64,000 nt of DNA from CAIKOD01 sp035543455 (GCA_035543455.1 DATKKE010000058.1:1-64000), one strand, 5' to 3'; numbered from the stretch's first letter, positions 17,473 through 26,171 are shown. The notes: a model not told the origin generated them from the sequence alone. Made by a program: numbers and translations.

Positions 17473-18087
17473 TTACATGCCTGCATAGAGTATGCTCATG
17501 TAATCACTTGTTTCCGGGATTTCCTCTCCCCGGTACACCCGCATATCGGAGAGGAACATCCTCTCGACCAGTATAAATGTCCTGTAACCCTCGGATTGGA
17601 GTGCGTTCACCACTTCCCGGGGTTTTTTCACCTTAAGGACAATTCTGCAGGCCGGATCCCCGCCGTCGGTGACAAAAAAACCTCCGGAAAGCGATACACC
17701 CGATACGGCTGCGAACGCCGTGATTGCACTAACACCCGGCTCCGACGTGCACACAATACCAGGGTACCGTTCCCCCATTACACCCGCGAGGCGCGAAAAT
17801 GTGGAGAAAAAGTTCGGATCGCCGAGTATTCCCAGTACCGCCAGCCTGTTTTCTGCTACCGGTGCGATAATATCTGCATTTTTTTCCATACACTGCTGTA
17901 TTTCGGCTTCGTTATCGGTCATCGGGAATTCAAGGACTGTTGCCTCCCTGTAGGGAGTGACAAGGTCCCTGGCAATCGACCCCGGGACGAATACCTCATC
18001 GGCCTCCTTCAGCAGGCGCACCGCTTTGAGTGTCAGGAGTTCAGGGTCGCCCGGACCAAGGCCGAGGCCTACGAGCACGACGGGCAT
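17473..18087 (-). CDS. cbiL: Cobalt-factor II C20-methyltransferase CbiL
   Basis: First committed ring methylation after cobalt insertion: C20 of cobalt-factor II. 204 residues, starting VVLVGLGLGPGDPELLTLKA, with GILGDPNFFSTF and CTSEPGVSAITAFAAVSG. It is at the short end of the family. The start overlaps the cbiT stop by 19 bases. The cobalt chelatase that should act just before it is not in this window. Confidence 0.94.
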   Translation of the reverse strand: MPVVLVGLGLGPGDPELLTLKAVRLLKEADEVFVPGSIARDLVTPYREATVLEFPMTDNEAEIQQCMEKNADIIAPVAENRLAVLGILGDPNFFSTFSRLAGVMGERYPGIVCTSEPGVSAITAFAAVSGVSLSGGFFVTDGGDPACRIVLKVKKPREVVNALQSEGYRTFILVERMFLSDMRVYRGEEIPETSDYMSILYAGM

Positions 18088-18617
18088 CCCCCGACAACGA
18101 TATACACGGGATCGATGGGCTTGAACATAATGCCGCCGGTAAGAGAATGGGATTTTCCTACCTGCACATGCAGCGCCTCCTTAAAAATCCCGAGCTGCTC
18201 CATGGTATTGATCGCCAGGTTAAGGGTATCTATTTTTACCGCATTTACCACGATCGAACGGGTATTAAACGAATGAAGAATACGTAGTACCCGGTCAAGA
18301 TTACCCGAACCGCCGATAAAGGCGCAGTCGATCCGGTCTATTGTCGGAAGGATGTCAATCGCTTCCCCACAGAACAGCTCGATGTTTTCAGCACCCGCTT
18401 TTTCGGCTTTCTGGCGGGCAAGGTCGATCGCTTCTTTTCTCCGGTCGATTGCGTAGACCTTCATCGCTATCGGGGATACTTCGAGGGAGATCTTACCAGT
18501 CCCGCAGCCGACATCCACAAAGACATCGCTTTCACTTACTCCCAGTTTGAAGAGCGAAAGTGCCATCACCTCGTCTTTTGTCGGACCGCCGGAGAGTGCC
18601 ATCTTCCCGTAAAACAA
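18069..18617 (-). CDS. cbiT: Cobalt-precorrin-6B C15-methyltransferase (decarboxylating) CbiT
   Basis: Methylates C15 and removes the C12 acetate carboxyl. 182 residues, the size of stand-alone archaeal CbiT. A class I Rossmann methyltransferase: GPTKDEVMALSLFKL, then the SAM loop VDVGCGTGKISLEV, an acidic Asp at the end of strand 2 (VYAIDRRKEAI) and DCAFIGGSGN. First gene of the cbi run, about 105 bp after the end of cobA, so the cbi genes may be an extension of the hem transcript or have their own promoter. Confidence 0.94.
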   Translation of the reverse strand: MFYGKMALSGGPTKDEVMALSLFKLGVSESDVFVDVGCGTGKISLEVSPIAMKVYAIDRRKEAIDLARQKAEKAGAENIELFCGEAIDILPTIDRIDCAFIGGSGNLDRVLRILHSFNTRSIVVNAVKIDTLNLAINTMEQLGIFKEALHVQVGKSHSLTGGIMFKPIDPVYIVVGGCPSCS

Positions 18618-18722
18618 GGGTGTAGTAGGTATTAATGCTTGTTTAAACCGGGAAACATCGGGGACCGGATACGAGGGTACGGGTATGGAATGGTATCTGC
18701 CCGGGAAAAGAAACGATCCCTG

Positions 18723-19478
18723 TCAGCCACGGTTTACGAATGACTGTCTGTCCTTATCGTATAACCTGACCACATCACCGATCACAATGATTGCCGGAGG
18801 CTTTACTCCCGACCTGGTTGCCTTTTTCGTGATAGTGCCAAGTGTACCGGTTGTGACGCGCTGGTCTTCCCGTAATCCCCTTTCAATGATGGCTACGGGA
18901 GTCTCAGGATCTTTACCGTTTGCCATCAGCATTTCCGATATTTTTCCGATATTCTTCACTCCCATCAGGACAACGATAGTCCCCCTGCTCCTGGCAAGGA
19001 GCTGCCAGTCGAGGGCACTTTCTCCTTTTGAAGGGTCTTCGTGCCCGGTCAGGAGGGTAACCATGGAGGCATATTTTCTGTGGGTCAGAGGGATTCCAAC
19101 CGCTGCAGGGACTGCAATGGCACTCGAGATACCGGGGACAATTTCAACGGGAATCCCTTCGGAAAGCAGTACTTCAAGTTCTTCTCCACCCCTTCCGAAT
19201 ATAAACGGGTCCCCCCCTTTCAATCGCACGACCAATTTTCCCTCCTTTGCCTTCATCACCATGAGCTCCTCGATCTCGTGCTGTTCGAGAGTATGGCAGC
19301 TGCCGTACTTTCCGCAGTCGATCTTCTCTGCGGCGGCCGGTAACGTGCTGATTATTTCCTCGCCCGGGAGCTGGTCGTACAGGACGACTTCGGCTTTTTC
19401 AATGATCTTCCTGGCCCGTCCGGTCAGGAGACCAGCCCCTCCCGGCCCCGAGCCTACGAGGTATACTTTTCCCTTCAT
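18723..19478 (-). CDS. cobA: Uroporphyrinogen-III C-methyltransferase (SUMT)
   Basis: Adds two methyl groups to uroporphyrinogen III to make precorrin-2, the branch point to cobalamin, F430 and siroheme. 251 residues, a single methylase domain: KVYLVGSGPGGAGLLTGRA, VVLYDQLPGEEI, VVRLKGGDPFIFGRGGEE and VPGISSAIAVPAAVGIPLTH. No HemD or CysG domain is fused. The ATG is two bases behind the stop of a 32-codon ORF, so translation should depend on it. Confidence 0.96.
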   Translation of the reverse strand: MKGKVYLVGSGPGGAGLLTGRARKIIEKAEVVLYDQLPGEEIISTLPAAAEKIDCGKYGSCHTLEQHEIEELMVMKAKEGKLVVRLKGGDPFIFGRGGEELEVLLSEGIPVEIVPGISSAIAVPAAVGIPLTHRKYASMVTLLTGHEDPSKGESALDWQLLARSRGTIVVLMGVKNIGKISEMLMANGKDPETPVAIIERGLREDQRVTTGTLGTITKKATRSGVKPPAIIVIGDVVRLYDKDRQSFVNRG

Positions 19479-19480
19479 GG

Positions 19481-19579
19481 TCAGGCAGCACTCCCGGACC
19501 TGTGGGCGGTACCTGCGAATATGGTGACAATATCGGGTAAATCCCTGAAATCCAGGATTTTTTTCCCGGAAATAATCAT
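19481..19579 (-). CDS. 32-codon ORF wedged between hemC and cobA
   Basis: The ATG overlaps the hemC stop (ATGA) and the TGA is two bases before the cobA ATG, so it fills the gap exactly and keeps ribosomes moving. The product starts MIISGKKILDFRDLPDIVT and ends HRSGSAA. No family is recognised. It may be a real micropeptide, a coupling device, or the remnant of a longer gene such as hemD, which is missing from this otherwise complete run. Expression is not shown by the sequence. Confidence 0.35.
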   Translation of the reverse strand: MIISGKKILDFRDLPDIVTIFAGTAHRSGSAA

Positions 19580-20484
19580 AATTCCTTCATCTCTCCTGGT
19601 TCTGTCTTCAGGCCGAGGGCAGAATAAGCCTCCCGGATAAGGTCCCGGGCCCTGACCCTCAGCTCCCGGCCACGTTCCCGCGCCTGATCGATCGTGGACA
19701 GGTCTTCTTCGATCCTGACCTCCCGGGTACCGTCCAGGGACAAAACTTCGGCGATAACGTGACCATTTTTGCAGTAGACCCCGAGTGGCGTATAACATCC
19801 GCCCCCGACCTGTTCCATCATCGCCCGCTCCATTGCGACGTCCTGCCTTGTCTCCGGGTCATCGAGAAGGCTCATGATCTCGGATAAGGAAGGATCAATA
19901 CGGCTCACCACGACGATGGTCCCCTGGTTAGGGGATGGGACAAATCGTTCCGGGGGAAGTCGCTCGCCCGGGAGAGTGATTCCAAGTCTCTCAAGACCCG
20001 CTTCTGCAAGGACTATCGCGTCAAATTCCCCCCCGGAAAGTTTCCTGATCCGTGTGTCAACATTTCCCCGTAAGGATTTTATCCTAACATCGGGGTCGTG
20101 CCGCCTGATCTGGGCCGCTCTCCGCGTACTCGACGACCCGATCACTATTACGTCAGACAGGTTTTTTTCATATGCGAGAAAATCGGCAGGTGAATCCCTT
20201 GTAAGCACCGCGCTCGTGATCAATCCCGGCGGGCGCACTGCCGGGATGTCCTTCATTGAGTGCACGGCGGCATCGATCTCGTCGTTTGCGATCGCTTCAT
20301 CGAGTGCACGGACAAAAAGTCCCTGACCGCCCACTTCATGGAGCGGGACCCCTGTCTCGCGGTCTCCTTCAGTCGTGATAATTTTCTGTTCCACTTCAAA
20401 GCCCTTTTCTTTGAGCATCGAACAGACCCGGCCTGCCTGGGCCATAGCGAGCCTGCTCCCCCTTGTCCCGATCCGCAAGACCAT
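19576..20484 (-). CDS. hemC: Porphobilinogen deaminase (hydroxymethylbilane synthase)
   Basis: Joins four porphobilinogen units to hydroxymethylbilane. 302 residues: IGTRGSRLAMAQA at the N-terminus, VHSMKDIPAVRPPGL, IGSSSTRRAAQIRRH and RGNVDTRIRKL, then the dipyrromethane-binding cysteine in GGGCYTPLGVYC. Catalytic Asp lies in VHSMKD. Starts four bases after hemL. The product needs HemD to close the ring; no hemD is visible here. Confidence 0.97.
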   Translation of the reverse strand: MVLRIGTRGSRLAMAQAGRVCSMLKEKGFEVEQKIITTEGDRETGVPLHEVGGQGLFVRALDEAIANDEIDAAVHSMKDIPAVRPPGLITSAVLTRDSPADFLAYEKNLSDVIVIGSSSTRRAAQIRRHDPDVRIKSLRGNVDTRIRKLSGGEFDAIVLAEAGLERLGITLPGERLPPERFVPSPNQGTIVVVSRIDPSLSEIMSLLDDPETRQDVAMERAMMEQVGGGCYTPLGVYCKNGHVIAEVLSLDGTREVRIEEDLSTIDQARERGRELRVRARDLIREAYSALGLKTEPGEMKEL

Positions 20485-20488
20485 TCAG

Positions 20489-21745
20489 TTACCCCAGGGC
20501 CCTGGCATACGCATCTGCAATCCGGGTAATGTCGTCGTCCGTATGGACGGCAGACAGGAAATTTGTTTCGAACTGGGATGGAGGAATAAAAATACCCGAT
20601 GAGAGCATCTTTCTCCAGAATTCACTAAAGGCGTTCGTATCGCATTGTTTCACTTCAGTATAGTTTGTCGGTGGTGAAGACCGGAAGAAGTATTTGAACA
20701 TCGAACCGAGCATCGTAAAACTACCTCCCGATCGGGGAGGAATTGCATCCCGTATCGCTTCAGCCTGCAATCTCATGATTGAATACACCTCAGGATGGGT
20801 ATTGAGCCAGTCGATTGTGGCAATACCCGCAGAGAGTGAGAGCGGGTTTCCCGAGAATGTCCCGGCCTGGTAAACGGGACCCTGCGGAGAGATAAATTCC
20901 ATTATCTCGCGTTTTCCTCCAAATATCCCTATGGGCAAGCCGCCTCCTGCGATTTTTCCGAGCGTCGTGATATCGGGACGGACCCCGAAATATACCTGGG
21001 CACCACCGATGCCAATACGGTACCCGGTGATCACTTCATCGAAAATCAGGAGGACGTCATGGGCTTTCGTGATCTCCCGCACTTCCCTGAGATAGGTGAT
21101 CCCAGGCAATACGGGACCGATATTTCCCATTACGGGCTCGATTATCAGGGCGGCGATATCGTTGTCTGTCGAGAGGAGATCTTCAAGTGCATCGGCATCG
21201 TTATACGGTACCTGCCAGGTATGGGACACCACATCAGGCAGCACTCCTGCAGAATCCGGAATTCCAAGGGTAGTTGCGCCGGACCCTGCTTTTACAAGCA
21301 CTCCGTCGTGGGCACCGTGGAACCCGCCTTCGATCTTGACAATATCCTGTTTTCCGGTATAACCCCTGGCGACCCGGATTGCAGCCATGGTAGCTTCTGA
21401 TCCTGAGGAAACGAACCGCACCATCTCCATCCCGGGAAATCCCGCGATGATCCTTCCTGCCAGTTCAGGTTCAAGCGGACTGGGGGTTCCATAAAGCCAT
21501 CCCTTGTCGAGCTGCTCCCTGATGGCCCGCGAGATTTCGGGATGTGCATGGCCGAGGATCAGGGGGCCGTACGCCAGACAGCAATCGATCAGATCGTCTC
21601 CGTCAACCGTCCGGATATGTGCCTCCCTTGCAGAGGCAGTATAAAACGGGTAAGGTTTAATTGCCCTTACCGGGCTGCTGACGCCGCCAGGCATCATGGT
21701 TTTCGCTGTTTTAAAGAGTTTTTCGCTGTTTTTCATGCCATCCAT
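20489..21745 (-). CDS. hemL: Glutamate-1-semialdehyde 2,1-aminomutase
   Basis: Converts glutamate-1-semialdehyde to 5-aminolevulinate with pyridoxal phosphate. 418 residues. MMPGGVSSPVRAIKPYPFY is the typical start, VSSGSEATMAAIRVARG the cofactor phosphate-binding region, LLIFDEVITGYRIG the strand with the cofactor Asp, and TLGKIAGGGLPIG carries the Schiff-base lysine. An alternative ATG three codons in is possible. About 40 bp separate it from hemB. Confidence 0.97.
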   Translation of the reverse strand: MDGMKNSEKLFKTAKTMMPGGVSSPVRAIKPYPFYTASAREAHIRTVDGDDLIDCCLAYGPLILGHAHPEISRAIREQLDKGWLYGTPSPLEPELAGRIIAGFPGMEMVRFVSSGSEATMAAIRVARGYTGKQDIVKIEGGFHGAHDGVLVKAGSGATTLGIPDSAGVLPDVVSHTWQVPYNDADALEDLLSTDNDIAALIIEPVMGNIGPVLPGITYLREVREITKAHDVLLIFDEVITGYRIGIGGAQVYFGVRPDITTLGKIAGGGLPIGIFGGKREIMEFISPQGPVYQAGTFSGNPLSLSAGIATIDWLNTHPEVYSIMRLQAEAIRDAIPPRSGGSFTMLGSMFKYFFRSSPPTNYTEVKQCDTNAFSEFWRKMLSSGIFIPPSQFETNFLSAVHTDDDITRIADAYARALG

Positions 21746-21785
21746 CCATTACCGGAACAAATCCTGCTATAAATGTTTCCCTGGG

Positions 21786-22787
21786 TCAACCGTTACCTGC
21801 TTTTTCGGATCGGGCGTTTAGCCAGCCTGCAACATCCTCTGCATAGTACGTAATTATCACGTCGGCTCCTGCTCTTTTTATGCAGGTAAGGGTCTCAATC
21901 ACTACCTTCTTTTCGTCAATCCAGCCCCGCTCTGCTGCGGCCTTTATCTGTGCATACTCGCCGCTTACCTGGTAGCCGGCGACCGGTAACCCGATCGTCG
22001 CAATGGAGGACAGGATGTCGAGGTAATTTCCTGCGGGTTTCACCATCAGGATATCTGCCCCTTCATCCGCGTCAAGTTGTGATTCGAGAAAGGCTTCGCG
22101 GGCATTTGCCGGGTCCATCTGGTAGGTTGTCCTGTCGCCGAAGGTATATCCCGATCCGGCTGCATCCCGGAACGGGCCGTAAAGGGCACTCGCGAATTTG
22201 GTGGAATAGGACATGATTGCGACGTCTGAAAATCCTGCATCGTCAAGCGCGCTCCGGATTGAATGTACCATGCCGTCAAGCATGCACGAAGGGGCTACAA
22301 TATCGGCACCGCTCCCTGCATGACTGACCGCTATGCGGTTCATCAGTGCAAGCGAGGTATCGTTATCGAGGTCCGGCCCGCATGGACCGTCGGTGATGAT
22401 ACCGCAGTGGCCGTGATCGGTATACTCGCAGGCACAGACGTCTGTAATCACGACCATTTCCGGGACATGTTTCTTGATTTCTCTTACTGTCTGCTGCACG
22501 ACCCCGTTATCTGCAAATGCCCCGGTGGCTTCGGTATTTTTCAGGGAAGGGACACCGAAAATGAGCACCGCGTGAACGCCTGCATCATACAGGATACCTG
22601 CCCGTTTCCCAGCCATATCGACCGGGTACCGGAACTGACCGGGCATCGAGGTGATCGGTTCCGCATTCCCGATCGTTTCGTCGATGAAAACCGGTGCCAC
22701 GAGGTCGGTCGCCGACAATGTCGTCTCCCTGAACAGGGGCTGGATAATTTTTCCCCGGAGCCTTCTCATTCTTCTTTTCGGATACAT
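21786..22787 (-). CDS. hemB: 5-Aminolevulinate dehydratase (porphobilinogen synthase)
   Basis: Condenses two 5-aminolevulinates to porphobilinogen. 333 residues. The zinc-binding cysteine cluster is present (DVCACEYTDHGHCG and GPCGPDLDND), so it is a zinc enzyme. The two active lysines are in SYSTKFASALYGPF and ILMVKPAGNYLD. The ATG follows GGTGACAAGGT and overlaps the end of hemA by 22 bases, indicating translational coupling. Confidence 0.97.
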   Translation of the reverse strand: MYPKRRMRRLRGKIIQPLFRETTLSATDLVAPVFIDETIGNAEPITSMPGQFRYPVDMAGKRAGILYDAGVHAVLIFGVPSLKNTEATGAFADNGVVQQTVREIKKHVPEMVVITDVCACEYTDHGHCGIITDGPCGPDLDNDTSLALMNRIAVSHAGSGADIVAPSCMLDGMVHSIRSALDDAGFSDVAIMSYSTKFASALYGPFRDAAGSGYTFGDRTTYQMDPANAREAFLESQLDADEGADILMVKPAGNYLDILSSIATIGLPVAGYQVSGEYAQIKAAAERGWIDEKKVVIETLTCIKRAGADVIITYYAEDVAGWLNARSEKAGNG

Positions 22788-24070
22788 ACCTTGTCACCCC
22801 GGATAATCGCCGCGACGAGTGATTCGGCCGAATCGAGGTCCCCGGTTTCGGCACATGACCTGATCGAGAAGGTCGCATCGTTGAGTAACTTTGTGACCAT
22901 GACGCGGGTCAGGTCGTCGATCACAGCGGCAGTTTTCTCGTCCTTTGCACCGAGCCGGCTGATAGCACGGTCCCGTTCCCTCAGGCGGATCACTTCCGCC
23001 CAGGTATGGAGTGTCGCGATGGTATCATCAGCCGCCTTCCTGTTCAGCAGGTGAACGAAATGCGCGAGCTCGTCTTCGAGAAATCCCATGGCCCGCTCGG
23101 CCTCACCCTGCCTCGTGGCCATTGTGCAGTCGTTTACCTCCCGAAGGTTGTCGATAGTGAAAAGGTGAACGCCCGGGATAGAACCTGCAGATGCTTCGAT
23201 ATCCCTCGGCTGTGCGATATCGATAAGGATCAGGGGCCTCGGATGGCCGTCGAGGGGCCAGCACCGGCCTTTCATGACCTCCCGCAGGTCGCTTTCCCTG
23301 ATAATCGGATGGGGCGCCGAGGTGCACGAGATGACGACATCCGAGAGGACCAGGTAACGGTTCAGCTCATTAAATCTCACGGCCTTCCCCCCGATCTTCT
23401 CTGCGAGGATTACCGCCCTCTCGTGAGTCCTGTTTGCCACGTAAATAGCGGTCAGGTCTTTGGCGGCCAGTGCCTGGGTCACCAGCAGGCCCATTTCGCC
23501 ACTCCCTATAACAAGGATATGCCTGCCCCTGAGACTGCCGATCTGTTCTTCTGCGAGCAGGACCGCGGCAGAACCTACGGAGACCGCACCACGGCTGATC
23601 CTGGTCCTCTTCCGGCACTCGATGCCGACGTGGATTGCCTTGTTGACACAGAGTTCCAGGATGCTGTCGCTCGTACCTGCTTCCTGGGCCCTCGTCATTG
23701 CGGTTCTAAGCTGCCCGATGATCTGGTCTTCACCGACGATCATCGAATCGATCCCGCAGGAGATTTCAAGGATGTGGCGGAGCGCATCCTTTCCTTTGAA
23801 GAGGGTGAATCCGGTCCTTCCCTTTTCCCGAAGGAAATCAGCCAGTGTCTGTCCGTCCCCATGGACGAGCACCTCGACACGGTTACAGGTCTGGAGAAGG
23901 ATCGCGGCCTTGAATCTCTCTTTTGTGCTGGCGAGGAATCCTGCATCGTCGGAAAAGCGAAACTCTTCGATCATGGCTACATCGGCCGTATGGTGATTGA
24001 TTCCCGCCATCGCAAGGGGCGAAAAACAGGGTTCGTCGATTGGTTCTGCTGTGTTGCCCTCTTCAATCAT
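22766..24070 (-). CDS. hemA: Glutamyl-tRNA reductase
   Basis: Reduces glutamyl-tRNA to glutamate-1-semialdehyde, the entry step to tetrapyrroles. 434 residues. The active-site cysteine is Cys62 in LLQTCNRVEVLV; CGIDSMIVGEDQIIGQ follows; the NADPH fold has HILVIGSGEMGLLV; the C-terminal dimerisation helix closes the protein. The first 20 residues precede the usual start (MAGINHHTADV), but the ATG used here overlaps the preceding gene and has GAGGT upstream, so I keep it. Confidence 0.96.
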   Translation of the reverse strand: MIEEGNTAEPIDEPCFSPLAMAGINHHTADVAMIEEFRFSDDAGFLASTKERFKAAILLQTCNRVEVLVHGDGQTLADFLREKGRTGFTLFKGKDALRHILEISCGIDSMIVGEDQIIGQLRTAMTRAQEAGTSDSILELCVNKAIHVGIECRKRTRISRGAVSVGSAAVLLAEEQIGSLRGRHILVIGSGEMGLLVTQALAAKDLTAIYVANRTHERAVILAEKIGGKAVRFNELNRYLVLSDVVISCTSAPHPIIRESDLREVMKGRCWPLDGHPRPLILIDIAQPRDIEASAGSIPGVHLFTIDNLREVNDCTMATRQGEAERAMGFLEDELAHFVHLLNRKAADDTIATLHTWAEVIRLRERDRAISRLGAKDEKTAAVIDDLTRVMVTKLLNDATFSIRSCAETGDLDSAESLVAAIIRGDKVCIRKEE

Positions 24071-24689
24071 GGAGGTACCTCGTCTCTATGAGTTCCCACC
24101 CGGCTTCCGGAGAGACGCCGATTGCATGCCACACGTCCTGGTCGTTCAATACCCTTCGGAGGAGATGGCTCCTCTTCGACTGTTCCGGCTCTGTCAGTTT
24201 CAATCTCTCCCTGAGCCGTCCCTGGAGTTCGATCATCTCATCAAGCCCGGGCAGCGCGGTACTGATGTGCTCTCTGAGGTAGCGTGAGACTCCCGGACTT
24301 TCCCCTCCCGTGCTGATTGCGACGAGGTAATGCTTCCCCTCGATTTTTGACGGGAGGATAACATCGCCGTTCACCCCCGTCGCGTTATTGAACATGACCC
24401 CTTCGTGCGAACAGAGCCTGCCAATCCTGTCATTCAGCAGGGGATCAGATGTAGCGGCGATTACCAGGAACGCGTCATTTATTATCGTACTGAGTTCCGC
24501 ATCTCCGGTGTCCGAGATATCGGCGATCGTTTTCGTGACACACAGATTGTCGAACCAGGTCGAAAACGAGCGTGAAATTACCGTTACATCTGTTTGCCCC
24601 GAAAAATATGCCGCTTTCCTTGCGCCCACATCCCCCCCTCCGAAGATGATCACTTTTTTCCCCGAAAAGTCGATCATAAGAGGGAGCAT
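24063..24689 (-). CDS. sirC: Precorrin-2 dehydrogenase (siroheme synthase N-terminal domain type)
   Basis: Oxidises precorrin-2 to sirohydrochlorin with NAD. 208 residues starting LPLMIDFSGKKVIIFGGGDV, a Rossmann dinucleotide fold, followed by ISDTGDAELSTIINDAF and FNNATGVNGDVILPS, as in Met8p/CysG-N. It is the first gene of the tetrapyrrole block; its product supplies F430, siroheme and cobalamin. Whether it also chelates metal, as Met8p does, cannot be told. Overlaps hemA by eight bases. Confidence 0.94.
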   Translation of the reverse strand: MLPLMIDFSGKKVIIFGGGDVGARKAAYFSGQTDVTVISRSFSTWFDNLCVTKTIADISDTGDAELSTIINDAFLVIAATSDPLLNDRIGRLCSHEGVMFNNATGVNGDVILPSKIEGKHYLVAISTGGESPGVSRYLREHISTALPGLDEMIELQGRLRERLKLTEPEQSKRSHLLRRVLNDQDVWHAIGVSPEAGWELIETRYLHD

Positions 24690-24821
24690 CAGCTATACGT
24701 GAGTGATTTTGTCACATTAAGATGTTGGATTTTATGCGAGTCCCGTGAACTACTACCGAAGCGGGCTTTTTTTCAGCAGATGGAACTATTGAGATTCAGG
24801 CTTGGCAGGTTTTCGATATGC

Positions 24822-24829
24822 TTATTATA
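24822..24829 (+). promoter_or_regulatory. TATA-like box of tRNA-Gly
   Basis: TTATTATA lies 40-47 bases before the mature tRNA. Archaeal initiation 25-27 bases downstream would leave a leader of about 17 bases for RNase P. It is inferred by position only. Confidence 0.4.
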
Positions 24830-24868
24830 GTTGCATACGCATCTAGTAAAGCACAATAGAGCCTTATT

Positions 24869-24940
24869 GCGCCGATAGTGTAGTGGTTATCACTAGGCGT
24901 TGCCAACGCCTAAACCCGGGTTCGAATCCCGGTCGGCGCA
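24869..24940 (+). tRNA. tRNA-Gly (anticodon GCC)
   Basis: A full cloverleaf: acceptor GCGCCGA pairs with TCGGCGC, anticodon arm AGGCG-TTGCCAA-CGCCT with anticodon GCC, T-arm ACCCGGGTTCGAATCCCGGT, discriminator A. The CCA end is not encoded. No intron. It stands alone between the tetrapyrrole block and a membrane-protein gene. Confidence 0.97.
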
Positions 24941-25089
24941 TTACGATGTTTATCTGTGTCATAACCTGACAATAAACAGCATGTAAAAAAATTTATATTC
25001 AGACGAAGTCACTGTTTTAGAATTCACCCTCATTCCTGATCGGTGTCTACTAATAGGAGCCCCTGATATTCTCTATAAGAAGCAGAGAG

Positions 25090-25992
25090 TTGGATTTTTT
25101 GACTGAACTGGACGAATTCCTCGGGCCCCTGGATAAGGGTGTCTGGGAGGTTACCATCCCTAAACAGTCGGTGACCGAACCCCTGGATGCAGGATGGAAA
25201 AAATCTGCCATTAATGTCCCTTCGCCAGGCACCCTGAACAGTTACCGGAAGGGTCGCTATCACGTGCATGAGACCGGAACGGAATGGAAGGTCCACCTCG
25301 ATAATTATGACCCGGAAATCCACCCCTATCTTCACCTGATCGACGATGCACCCCTGCTCCTGATGATCGGGGATACATTCGTCACCCTCATAGCGGGCAC
25401 GAGGAAAAAAAGCGGGAATACGAACGAAATTCTTGCCGGCCAGGAAAGGACCTGGCAGCAGCAGGTGATATCCGGAATATTCATCATGATCTTCGGGGTT
25501 CTCATAATATTCTATCCGCTGGCTATTTTTAGCGGAATCGTAACCGTAATACTTCCCCTGACAATAATAGCCCTTGGCTGCATCACTATCTGGGACGGAT
25601 TTAATGCAGGTCGCCTGGGCGTTCAGGACCGGGGGGCTATGTACCGAGGATGTGGTATAGTCATGGCGGGCATCATCGTCCGGTTCATGCCGGTAGACTT
25701 CTGGGGGATTGTCATAATCCTGATTCTTGCAGTCTGGATGTTTGCAAGCGCCCTGGTGTTGCTTACCCGTGCAACAAAAGGCCGGGCGGCTGTCCCTGAA
25801 GGATTTGTAAGCCGGATAATTATTGCTATAATCTCCCTCTTCCTTGGCATCCTGATATTTGTCGAACCATCAGGTGTTCTCCGGATGCTGATGATCATCG
25901 TAGGAACGTTGGCACTGTTAATCGGGTTCATGCTCCTGGTAAACGGGATAAGACTCAGGAAGAGGATGAAACATCCCATAATTGATATCTGA
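25090..25992 (+). CDS. DUF308/HdeD-like multi-helix membrane protein
   Basis: About 300 residues. The first 120 residues are soluble and contain WKVHLDNYDPEIHPYLHLID. The rest has about six hydrophobic helices in pairs (starting QQVISGIFIMIFGVLIIFY), the pattern of the DUF308/HdeD group of acid-stress membrane proteins, whose biochemistry is not known. The start is a weak TTG; no ATG or GTG lies between the upstream stop and the conserved part, so it could also begin three codons later. Role in this organism unknown. Confidence 0.75.
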   Translation: MDFLTELDEFLGPLDKGVWEVTIPKQSVTEPLDAGWKKSAINVPSPGTLNSYRKGRYHVHETGTEWKVHLDNYDPEIHPYLHLIDDAPLLLMIGDTFVTLIAGTRKKSGNTNEILAGQERTWQQQVISGIFIMIFGVLIIFYPLAIFSGIVTVILPLTIIALGCITIWDGFNAGRLGVQDRGAMYRGCGIVMAGIIVRFMPVDFWGIVIILILAVWMFASALVLLTRATKGRAAVPEGFVSRIIIAIISLFLGILIFVEPSGVLRMLMIIVGTLALLIGFMLLVNGIRLRKRMKHPIIDI

Positions 25993-26025
25993 AATTCTAA
26001 AAAAGGAAAAAACGGTAAAAGGGGG

Positions 26026-26112
26026 TTATTTCTTCCCCTTTGGTGCGGCTTTCTTGGCCGCCGGTTTGGCCGCTTCTTTCTTTGCTGCCGGCTTCTTAGC
26101 TGCTCCAGCCAT
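26026..26112 (-). CDS. 28-residue Lys/Ala/Pro-rich basic peptide, histone H1-tail-like
   Basis: The product starts MAGAAKKPAAKKEAAKPA and ends APKGKK: 11 lysines, 11 alanines, 3 prolines, one acidic residue. The start is strong: GGAGGTG at 26121-26127, eight bases, then ATG. A clear TATA element lies about 50 bases upstream. AAKKP repeats are the hallmark of histone H1 and bacterial HctB-like tails that bind DNA non-specifically, so a nucleoid or RNA-binding role is a reasonable guess. Peptides this short are usually missed in annotation. Function is inferred from composition only. Confidence 0.6.
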   Translation of the reverse strand: MAGAAKKPAAKKEAAKPAAKKAAPKGKK

Positions 26113-26160
26113 TACAAGTCCACCTCCTACCATTTGTGGTTATAATCTTTGTTATTTTTT

Positions 26161-26171
26161 TAATATATAAA
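26161..26171 (-). promoter_or_regulatory. TATA box of the Lys/Ala-rich peptide gene
   Basis: On the minus strand this reads TTTATATATTA in an A/T-rich stretch. Initiation about 27 bases on (near 26139) would give a leader of about 28 bases that holds the GGAGGTG ribosome-binding site. Confidence 0.5.

Noticed and set aside
17395..18276. 293-codon plus-strand frame across cbiL and cbiT
   Set aside because: It is the antisense of two well-supported corrin genes and has no family features.
23006..24091. 361-codon plus-strand frame opposite hemA
   Set aside because: Shadow of the hemA reading frame; no promoter or binding site, no recognisable motif.
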